From the NCBI GenBank assembly GCA_050015355.1, contig JBEKBO010000048.1, forward strand, positions 1-30,306: a stretch of 30,306 bases of DNA, in the 5' to 3' direction. Shown here piece after piece: positions 23,992 through 30,306 of the stretch. The notes beneath the pieces were generated by a model. That model made no database searches. It was given only the letters and a program-made list of their open reading frames with translations, and had not been told where the DNA came from. The position numbers and the translations under genes were made by a program. Each line of letters begins with the position of its first letter. The stretch's first letter is position 1. Origin of the DNA: CAWBRT01 sp050015355 (GTDB lineage: Bacteria; Acidobacteriota; Terriglobia; Terriglobales; Acidobacteriaceae).

Positions 23992-25620
23992 TCAGTTCGA
24001 GGGATGGAATCTGGTAGGGTTTCGCAGCACGAACAGCACGCTCAAGTCGTCCGAATAGACCTGCCGCCACTCTGGCGATACGGAAAGAACCGTGGCCAGC
24101 GCCTCACTGCGCTCCAAAAAACAGGATTGAATACCGTAGCTCCGGAGCACGGCAAAAGCCGCTGGCCTGAGATTGGAGACCTGTAGATAATCGGCATATG
24201 CGCCACCGCGCTCGTAGACATCAGCGCGACCGTCAACAAAGACTCTGTGTCCGGGTAGCGACCAGATCAGATAGCCACCATAACCGTAGGTGTTGTACAT
24301 TGGGCCCGGCAGCGGGTGCTGGCGCAGGTACTCGACGGCGCGCACGGGGTACTGGCGGGAGACGCTCTGCCGCATTTCCGCGGCGGCGGGGAAATATCGC
24401 ACCATCGCCGCGAACACTAACGCCATCAACACAGCATTCAAGAATCGATGTTCCTTGCGCTTTTCGTAAGCAGGCATCCAACGCTCGATCGCCGTGGCAA
24501 AAAGTGGTGCGAAAAACGGCACAAAAACCAGCAGAAAACGCACGTGCAGGCATGCCATTACGGTGCCGCCGACAAATAACACCAGCTCTTGCAGGCGGCA
24601 TTTGAAGCGCAGGGCCATATTCAGCACGAAGAAGGCCAGCAGCAGGGCAAGAAACAGCTTGCCCCCCGGCAGAGAGAACGGCATGGGTTGCCACTCTTTG
24701 ATGGTGGTTACGTTAAGCGGCAAGTCGAAGGCAAACTCGAAGGGACTGGCGGCTACCCGCGCGCCGTAGGGCGTAATTGGAAGAACCGCGAGACACAAAA
24801 GAAAGATGGACTCAAGACGAATGCGCTCCGCGATGCTCCAGCGCTGCGCCTCGATGCTGCCCAGGCGCAGCTCCATCAGGCCGCTTGCCCAGAAAACGAC
24901 GATTGCTCCCAGTCCGATCACCCATGATCCATGCGTATTTACCCAAAGGAGGAACAACGGCGGAAGAAACCAAAGCGCCCGGTTCTTTCCCTGGCGAAAA
25001 CGCTCGAGGGCGATGAGCGTCAGAATAAGAAAGAGATAGCCAAGCATTTGCGGACGTAGGGAGAACGAAGGCACCGCCAGGATAAACAGCACCGCGGAAG
25101 CTGCAAATCCAGCCTTCGGGTTTCCGGTACGGAGCGTCGTGTAAGCGTACAGCGCAAGCATCACTGCGCTGCCAAGTACGATCAAGCAGGCTTCGAGACC
25201 TTGCAATCCCCAGAAACGTGCGACTGCTCCGAACAGCACGTCGCCCAGCCACTCGTAGGCCAGCCACGGATGACCCATGACTGTAAATGAATACGGATCT
25301 GTAGTGGGCCAACTGTGCGTTGCGAGGATGTTCTGCCCCACCTTGATGTGCCACCAGAGATCGGGGTCCACTAGAAACGCACGAGCAGCCACAAAGACGG
25401 CTGCGACCAGGAAGGCGCCCAGCATAACGGGAAAGGAAAAAACCTGTGACAGAAAGGCGGTTGTGCCGTTGCTGCTCTTCGCCTCGGGCGCCGCCGGGTT
25501 CCCGGCGACGGTAGCTTTTGCCGTTGCTGGAATCGGGGTCCCCAACGAGGCTCGGCTCGTTGGGGTGATTGGGGTGGAGACGGCAATGTCCGGCCGCATC
25601 GTGATTTCTAATTCGCTCAT
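23992..25620 (-). CDS. GT-C-like polytopic membrane protein in the tad locus
   Basis: A protein of about 542 residues from the ATG at 25620, or 552 from a TTG at 25650; neither start has a clear ribosome site. A Pro/Ala/Thr-rich N-terminus (about 1-55) precedes about 10-12 membrane helices and a soluble C-terminal part (about 410-540). The first outside loop carries D-P-D-L-W-W-H (85-91 from 25620), like the acidic D-x-D loop of GT-C glycosyltransferases that use lipid-linked sugars. A second conserved-looking block is Y-G-Y-G-G-Y-L-I-W and V-F-V-D-G-R-A-D-V-Y. It lies between tadG and flp. I infer a role in glycosylating a pilus or surface component; this is not proven and no named family was matched with certainty. 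Confidence 0.65.
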   Translation of the reverse strand: MSELEITMRPDIAVSTPITPTSRASLGTPIPATAKATVAGNPAAPEAKSSNGTTAFLSQVFSFPVMLGAFLVAAVFVAARAFLVDPDLWWHIKVGQNILATHSWPTTDPYSFTVMGHPWLAYEWLGDVLFGAVARFWGLQGLEACLIVLGSAVMLALYAYTTLRTGNPKAGFAASAVLFILAVPSFSLRPQMLGYLFLILTLIALERFRQGKNRALWFLPPLFLLWVNTHGSWVIGLGAIVVFWASGLMELRLGSIEAQRWSIAERIRLESIFLLCLAVLPITPYGARVAASPFEFAFDLPLNVTTIKEWQPMPFSLPGGKLFLALLLAFFVLNMALRFKCRLQELVLFVGGTVMACLHVRFLLVFVPFFAPLFATAIERWMPAYEKRKEHRFLNAVLMALVFAAMVRYFPAAAEMRQSVSRQYPVRAVEYLRQHPLPGPMYNTYGYGGYLIWSLPGHRVFVDGRADVYERGGAYADYLQVSNLRPAAFAVLRSYGIQSCFLERSEALATVLSVSPEWRQVYSDDLSVLFVLRNPTRFHPSN

Positions 25621-25652
25621 AGTCCGCAATGATTCGCTTATAGTCCGCAATT
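25611..25652 (-). repeat. 21-bp tandem duplication at the start of the GT-C-like gene
   Basis: Copies 25611-25631 and 25632-25652 differ at two bases. In frame they encode a repeated heptapeptide, L-R-T-(I/M)-S-E-(S/L). The duplication offers alternative starts: TTG 25650 in one copy, ATG 25620 in the other. Confidence 0.8.
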
Positions 25653-25719
25653 CCCTGATGAAGCCGCGCCGCGATCAAGCCCGCCCTGGGCGGAGATTGC
25701 GACTTCCCCGCCCTCTTTC

Positions 25720-27075
25720 CTACTGCGTGAGCTTAAGGAGAATGTCGGTGGCGATTAACTGAAAAGCCTGGTTCAATTCAGAGCTGCACTGCGCTCCGGG
25801 GCAGTCTTTTGCCCATTCTCCCAAACCTTGCGTTAGCGCAGTGCTGTTAGGCGTGACCCCGAGGTATGAGGTGCCGGCGACAGAGGGATCGCTGGCCAAC
25901 ACTTGCAGGAATTGCAGGCTCACTTTGTCGCCGAGGCCGACGGCGTAAACCAGTACGCCTTGCGCGCGCATCGCATTCGCCCATGTCATTGCGCGGTACA
26001 TGGCATCGTTGGGAATAAGGGTCTCGCCATCGCTCACTGATCTTGGCATCCCTGAATTTCCGGGCTGTTTTACCGGAAAGGATGTCGGCGTGCACCCATT
26101 GGCGGAAGTGCCGTTTGCATCAAGCCAGATATTAACCCATGGTGATTGGTTTGGAACGCCGCACCATCCGGCCCCGAACTCGCCTTCAGGATAAGCGCAT
26201 CCACCATAGTAGACGGCTGTTCCAGGACAGCCACCTCCGCCCGGTTGTTTGTTCAAGACATCGTAGTTGGTATTGGCCCAACCATCGGTAAAAAACACAA
26301 CGACCTTTTTGGTGTTTGCCACCACCGGGCACGCACCGGCATAAGGCCAGGTACCTGGCACCGCCCACCCGCAGAGCGCGTTCGCCGCATTGTCCAGTCC
26401 GCCTTGCGCATAGGTGCCGCCGGTAAAATTCATGCCGCTAACGAAATTGTTGATGTCGTTGGTGAAATTGTGTTCCATGGCAATGTCCAGCGATCCGGCA
26501 TTGCCAAAGCTGGCCACCGAGGCTTGATCGAGCGTGTCGCTGAGATACGAGAGAAAATACTGGATGGCAGGTGGAAGTGCTTGCTGTCCGCCGTTCAGGG
26601 TCATCGACCTCGAATGGTCCAGCACCAGCGTTATCATGGCGTTGGCGCGCGCGCTCTGGGCTGTGTCGCTAATCGTCAAGGTTTTCAAACCCGGCACAAT
26701 GTTGGCAAAAAACGTGTTGACGGTCGTCGTCGCGCTGACATTGATCGTCGTAAGCTGGTTAGGGACCGGGGGGTTCGGATTAAAAGTAACGGTCGGAACG
26801 GGCATACTGGTGTCGCGGCCTGACGATTGATAGTTCGCGGCAAAAACACTTTGCGCGATCAAAGCGGCATTGGCTGTCCCTTTCGAAATGTTAAGCATAC
26901 CCCTGAGGGCCGCGGCGTCCACGGCTTTGGAGAGATTTGCCTTGGTGACATAGGCATAGCCCAGGTCAATTGCCATGCCGATGAACAGAATCATGACTAC
27001 CAGGAAGACAGCGAGCATGGGAAGTATCTGCCCACGTTCGTTGTTCCCGTTCTTGTGCCGACGAAAAAGATTCAC
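25720..27075 (-). CDS. tadG: TadG-like protein with von Willebrand factor A domain
   Basis: A 451-residue protein anchored by a pilin-like N-terminus (N-E-R-G-Q-I-L-P-M, Gly15-Gln16, then a hydrophobic helix to about 40). From about 145 it carries a vWA domain with a complete MIDAS metal site: D-H-S-R-S (Asp153, Ser155, Ser157), Thr221 in G-G-T and Asp264 in F-F-T-D-G-W. A Gly/Cys-rich insertion (about 275-325) and C-terminal cysteines (at least eight in the domain) suggest disulfides outside the membrane. TadG proteins are minor components; the vWA domain suggests adhesion. ATG 27075 is preceded by GAGGAG. It follows the two TadE genes by 14 bp. Confidence 0.9.
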   Translation of the reverse strand: MNLFRRHKNGNNERGQILPMLAVFLVVMILFIGMAIDLGYAYVTKANLSKAVDAAALRGMLNISKGTANAALIAQSVFAANYQSSGRDTSMPVPTVTFNPNPPVPNQLTTINVSATTTVNTFFANIVPGLKTLTISDTAQSARANAMITLVLDHSRSMTLNGGQQALPPAIQYFLSYLSDTLDQASVASFGNAGSLDIAMEHNFTNDINNFVSGMNFTGGTYAQGGLDNAANALCGWAVPGTWPYAGACPVVANTKKVVVFFTDGWANTNYDVLNKQPGGGGCPGTAVYYGGCAYPEGEFGAGWCGVPNQSPWVNIWLDANGTSANGCTPTSFPVKQPGNSGMPRSVSDGETLIPNDAMYRAMTWANAMRAQGVLVYAVGLGDKVSLQFLQVLASDPSVAGTSYLGVTPNSTALTQGLGEWAKDCPGAQCSSELNQAFQLIATDILLKLTQ

Positions 27076-27089
27076 GCCCTGCTCCTCAC

Positions 27090-27647
27090 TCAGAAGTAAG
27101 CCACGTCATACAGCGTCGATGGAAAGACAATGGTCATGAACTTTCCAATCGGCGTTATCGGTGTAAATTTATAGAAGACTTCCGTCACGTAGATTGTCTG
27201 GTTCGCCGGCGGGAGGGGCGTGGCCGTAACCGGAAGATTGACGGGACCGTTAAGTGACCCTATTTTGCTGCTGCCCGAGATGCCGCCCTGCGAGACTTGC
27301 CCGATAATTGTGTTGGTTGTTCCGGTGGAGTTGGCTTGCACCGCCGTCACGATAACCAGCCCGTTGGCGGCCATATTCAAATCGGAGGGTTCCGTGATCA
27401 CTGCGTTAGCCGCAGTCGTAAGGCACGCATTCAACGTGTCGCACGGTCCACGCGAAGCCAGGTTCGAACCCGTCCTGGAAAGGTCCGATAGCACTTCTTT
27501 GTAGAAGATGGCGCGGCCGAAATCGATGACTCCAAGCACCAGAATGAGCATCATCGACCCGATGAGCGCAAACTCTACCAGCGCCTGACCGGATTGGCCA
27601 CTCCGTGTCCTGCTGTTTACCCAATTGTTTTTCCACAATGCAGCCAC
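27090..27647 (-). CDS. tadE: TadE-like pseudopilin (second copy)
   Basis: A 185-residue TadE-family pseudopilin. The leader ends in S-G-Q-S-G, with cleavage expected after Gly20 to give Q-A-L-V-E-F-A-L (Glu at +5), followed by a hydrophobic helix (M-M-L-I-L-V-L-G-V-I-D-F-G) and a Ser/Thr/Asn-rich outside domain ending in Y-F. The GTG at 27647 has AGAGGAG 9 bases upstream that lies directly behind the stop of the preceding tadE gene (14-bp gap). TadV would process it. It is likely a minor pilus component. Confidence 0.88.
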   Translation of the reverse strand: MAALWKNNWVNSRTRSGQSGQALVEFALIGSMMLILVLGVIDFGRAIFYKEVLSDLSRTGSNLASRGPCDTLNACLTTAANAVITEPSDLNMAANGLVIVTAVQANSTGTTNTIIGQVSQGGISGSSKIGSLNGPVNLPVTATPLPPANQTIYVTEVFYKFTPITPIGKFMTIVFPSTLYDVAYF

Positions 27648-27661
27648 GTCGATTCGCTCCT

Positions 27662-28276
27662 CTAGGTCGTCTGATTCGCCGGAAAAGGCTCGTTCTTGAA
27701 AGTAACGCTCACCGTAAAGTTGTATTTGCCATTGGGCTTGAAGAACGGAGCAATGATCGGGGTCAACATTTGCACGCCGGTGGTGATTGAGATGGTTACA
27801 ATGTCTCCCGGACCGCCAGCGCTGCCGGCGCCTCCGTTGACGCTTGAAATGCTGATGGAATTAAAGTTGAATCCCGGTGCCGCTTGTTGAGCGGTCGCAA
27901 TGATCGAGTTCACCCGCGTTAGGTTATTTCCCGGATTGTTCGGATCAGCTAGATGATTCCCGGTGGTTGCGAACCGCCCTGCCTGCCGCAAGGCATTTTG
28001 TACAGTCATTTCGGTATAGAACACATTGCTAAAATCAACCACCCCGCAGAGCAGCATAAGAAACATGGGCAAGACCAGCGCCATTTCCACTAACGACTGC
28101 CCCCGACTTGCCCTGACTTTGTGTCCGTGGGAAGCCGCCGGCGTCAACGGCTCATTCATCGCGCTGGCGCATTCGGTACCGCTGAGGTCGGCCTGGTTCG
28201 AGTTCCGCATCTGGTCGATTCGCTTCCGCAGTGTCCACATTCGGATACACCCCACTTCGATTTGCCACCGCCTCAC
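27662..28276 (-). CDS. tadE: TadE-like pseudopilin (first copy)
   Basis: A 204-residue TadE-family pseudopilin. The core starts at R-A-S-R-G / Q-S-L-V-E-M-A-L (Gly59-Gln60, Glu at +5), followed by a helix ending near 86 and an Asn/Gly/Ser-rich exported domain. The leader is unusually long (59 residues) if the GTG at 28276 is used; that GTG overlaps the DUF362 stop as GTGA, implying coupling. An ATG at 28240 or 28159 would shorten the leader, but neither has a good ribosome site. The second tadE gene follows 14 bp later. Confidence 0.82.
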   Translation of the reverse strand: MRRWQIEVGCIRMWTLRKRIDQMRNSNQADLSGTECASAMNEPLTPAASHGHKVRASRGQSLVEMALVLPMFLMLLCGVVDFSNVFYTEMTVQNALRQAGRFATTGNHLADPNNPGNNLTRVNSIIATAQQAAPGFNFNSISISSVNGGAGSAGGPGDIVTISITTGVQMLTPIIAPFFKPNGKYNFTVSVTFKNEPFPANQTT

Positions 28277-29229
28277 CCTACCAAAGCAGGTTGAGTTCCA
28301 AACTCGGCGCTTGTATCCACCAAGTGTTTGAAGTTATCGAGGACGGAGAATGGAGTACGAACGCTCGCAATGCTCTCGCCTAGCTGTTGGATTTTGTCCG
28401 GTTGGATATGGCCGAGAAGAATCCCGGCTTGCGTCAGATACCTTACCTTCTCGGGCAGCAGTCCCATGACGCGGCAGCAGGTGGCATCCACCGCCACGGG
28501 GTCGTCGCCCAGGATCAGCACTCCGGAGTTTTTGGGCTCTCCCTGAATAGGACCGTTACCTTCCATCCCAACAATGCCGTCGACGATAGCGAAATCCGGC
28601 CGCACAGCGGCATTGATGTCCAGAATCGCGGAGTCGATACCGGCCCAATGAAGTACGTTTTTCGGCCACCCGTAGCAGCTCCCCGGCACAATGCCGAACA
28701 TGTTCTTAAGAGAAAGAGTTACGCCGGCCCAATGGTGCGTCTTGAGCTTGGGCATGGAAATAACGAAATCGGCGCCCAAAACAGTCTTGGGAAGATAAAG
28801 CTCCTTCAATCGCGAAGCAGTGGTCTTGAGTAAAACTTTTTCCACGTCATCGACGTTCAGGTCCACAAATACGCCGGCGAGGGGACCAGCATAGTGCCGC
28901 AGGCCTATGGATTCGAGAATCGCTTCCGTGTCCCGGTCCAGAGCCGGGCCTTCACCGATGAGAACCTGTGCGGCACCGAGACGCAAAAGGCTCTCCCGCG
29001 AGGCGGCGATCACGGCTGGATGAGTGTTTGTCACCCCAAGCGGGTCTGGCCCGACAAGGTTCGGCTTGAGCAGCACTTTTTTTCCCCGGAGGGGAAGATC
29101 GAATTCGCACAGCGTTTCGTAGATCAGCGCCAACAAATCTTGTTCATAGCTGGCAACGCTCCGAATGACTACGCGCGAGACGGGGCGTTGAAAAGATGGA
29201 ATAAGCGCAGTCTTGGCATTGCGGGTCAT
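28273..29229 (-). CDS. DUF362 domain protein coupled to the TadE genes
   Basis: A 318-residue protein whose whole length is a DUF362 domain (K-V-L-L-K-P-N-L-V near 51-59, M-P-K-L-K-T-H-H near 159-166, and G-D-D-P-V-A-V-D-A near 241-249). No ferredoxin-type Cys cluster and no signal peptide or membrane helix are seen, so it is probably cytoplasmic. Biochemical function of the family is not established. Its ATG overlaps the upstream stop as TGATG, and its stop overlaps the TadE start as GTGA, so it sits in one translationally linked block. The link to pili is contextual only. Confidence 0.82.
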   Translation of the reverse strand: MTRNAKTALIPSFQRPVSRVVIRSVASYEQDLLALIYETLCEFDLPLRGKKVLLKPNLVGPDPLGVTNTHPAVIAASRESLLRLGAAQVLIGEGPALDRDTEAILESIGLRHYAGPLAGVFVDLNVDDVEKVLLKTTASRLKELYLPKTVLGADFVISMPKLKTHHWAGVTLSLKNMFGIVPGSCYGWPKNVLHWAGIDSAILDINAAVRPDFAIVDGIVGMEGNGPIQGEPKNSGVLILGDDPVAVDATCCRVMGLLPEKVRYLTQAGILLGHIQPDKIQQLGESIASVRTPFSVLDNFKHLVDTSAEFGTQPALVG

Positions 29230-30152
29230 CAGGCCGCCTCCCCGGATTCACCGGTTAGCCAGCTTCGCCTCGAGTTTGCCGCCAAACAGACCCAGGCCGT
29301 CGTGGTAATACTCCCGAGAAACTCATTGTTGGAGTACAAATCATCTGGGCGGTGTGCGGTTGCCGGCCACTTGTGGCCATAGGCTTCGAGACAGATTTGC
29401 GCAAGCGCGAGCGATCCGGGTCCCGCCTCGTCCGGAAGCTTTCCTGCAAGCCAATCCAGGCTCGCTAGGTTCTCGGGCCGTTGCGGATACCTACGCAAGG
29501 CAAGAAGCGCCCATGCCGTAGGAATCACAAGCGGCTTGCCGGGAACCCCGTAGACCAGCGGGTCCCCGCAATTCCACCCCCCGCCCGGACACATGCGGTC
29601 GTAAAGCATCGCTTCCGCGGACTGGCGTCTCTCGTTCGCTCCGGCGGGGAGCAGTTCTTTGGGGCACAGACCTAAAACAACAAGTGCGACTGAAGTGGGC
29701 TCGACCCAACTGCTTGTACCCGGGTTCCATCCCCAGCCTCTATAGGCGCTGTTTTGCCGGGAGCGGTGGCGAGCGGGCGAAAGCCGCCGCAACAAGCGCC
29801 GCCAGAACACACTGTCTTGTGGCCTGTCTTGACTCAGCCAGTTCAGACCGGCGGCGACAGCCTCGAATGAATTCTTGCTGGAGAGCAGAGCCCAGCAGGC
29901 AGGCGCAGTGACCGAACAACCCACCTCCTGTCCCGCCGCGAAGGGCCACGAGCCATCTGGTAATTGCGCCGAGCGTAAGAACTGCAAACCGCGGTGGCAA
30001 GCTTCACTCGACACTTCCACGGCCGCCACGTTGATAAGGGCCTGCAGCGCCCAGCATGTCGGTTCCACCCGGCTTTGCGAACCCGGACGGTATCCCCAGC
30101 CCCCATCGTCGTTTTGCGCGCTTCGCAACTTGGGAAGGCAGACACTCTCCAC
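29229..30152 (-). CDS. Prenyltransferase/squalene-cyclase-like alpha-alpha toroid protein
   Basis: A 307-residue protein made of about five repeats of the terpene-cyclase/prenyltransferase barrel type. Examples are A-Q-N-D-D-G-G-W-G-Y then E-P-T-C-W-A-L-Q-A-L; A-Q-L-P-D-G-S-W-P-F then A-P-A-C-W-A-L-L; G-W-G-W then E-P-T-S-V-A-L; G-G-G-W-N then P-T-A-W-A-L-L-A-L; and T-T-A-W-V-C-L. It is about half the size of squalene-hopene cyclase and lacks a D-x-D-D motif, so a cyclase reaction is doubtful. No signal peptide is seen. The GTG at 30152 has no clear ribosome site; the frame stays open into the terminal repeat as far as a TGA, without a better start. It opens the minus-strand block and is coupled to DUF362. 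Confidence 0.75.
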   Translation of the reverse strand: MESVCLPKLRSAQNDDGGWGYRPGSQSRVEPTCWALQALINVAAVEVSSEACHRGLQFLRSAQLPDGSWPFAAGQEVGCSVTAPACWALLSSKNSFEAVAAGLNWLSQDRPQDSVFWRRLLRRLSPARHRSRQNSAYRGWGWNPGTSSWVEPTSVALVVLGLCPKELLPAGANERRQSAEAMLYDRMCPGGGWNCGDPLVYGVPGKPLVIPTAWALLALRRYPQRPENLASLDWLAGKLPDEAGPGSLALAQICLEAYGHKWPATAHRPDDLYSNNEFLGSITTTAWVCLAANSRRSWLTGESGEAA

Positions 30153-30186
30153 GAAGCTAGCTGATTGGCTTTGCCCCTGCGCTGAG

Positions 30187-30306
30187 GCCCTAATCCGTCG
30201 ATAAGCTAACGAACAGGCGGGGGCAAGGGTGGTTTTGGAAACTCAGTTGATTCTAGCCGACCAATGCGGCCCCAGCGGAGGTGGTAAACCTCGACTGAAG
30301 CCACGT
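30187..30306. repeat. Right copy of the 120-bp inverted terminal repeat
   Basis: Exact reverse complement of 2-121. It lies 35 bases upstream of the GTG of the first tad-block gene. A TAGAAT box on the minus strand (30250-30255) could be a -10 element for that block, but no good -35 box is seen. Because the match ends at the last base of the window, the true repeat may be longer. Confidence 0.9.

Noticed and set aside
29229..30152. Active squalene-hopene cyclase
   Set aside because: Half the normal length and no D-x-D-D catalytic motif; only the barrel repeats are shared.

Overview
The window reads as a chromosomal segment of a moderately GC-rich (about 60% by eye) Gram-negative-type bacterium, most likely an acidobacterium (Terriglobia-like). 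This rests on gene content and order, secreted Gram-negative-type enzymes, a secretin-containing Tad locus and short extragenic repeats. No rRNA or other phylogenetic marker is present, so the placement is inference. No tRNA, rRNA, CRISPR array, transposase or prophage gene was found.

Left part (1-15.2 kb): housekeeping and catabolic genes on both strands. In order they are a small Cys-rich protein, a fused ADP-forming acyl-CoA synthetase/GNAT acetyltransferase, a secreted metallophosphoesterase, purM and purN, an HpaI-type aldolase in one operon with a DASS dicarboxylate transporter, dut, a secreted amidase of unusually low GC, a malonyl-CoA decarboxylase and a secreted aldose 1-epimerase. 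Two pairs of dispersed repeats lie in the gaps. One pair (145-264 and 9703-9802) can fold and keeps its closing stem despite sequence change.

Right part (15.2-30.2 kb): everything is on the minus strand and forms a tad/flp (type IVc pilus) locus. In transcription order it holds an alpha/alpha-toroid (prenyltransferase-like) protein, a DUF362 protein, two TadE pseudopilins, a TadG-like protein with a von Willebrand A domain, a large GT-C-like membrane protein, then after a 331-bp gap flp, prepilin peptidase tadV, cpaB, secretin cpaC, cpaE/tadZ, ATPase cpaF/tadA, tadB, tadC, a 32-residue membrane peptide and a DUF192 protein. The core genes would build and secrete an Flp pilus. The upstream genes are linked to the TadE genes by overlapping stop/start codons and may modify or cap it. 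No TadD-type TPR protein is visible.

The two ends carry a perfect 120-bp inverted repeat (2-121 and 30187-30306). It is either a real flanking inverted repeat or an assembly end effect. Start codons were chosen by ribosome binding site, and several genes start with GTG or TTG.
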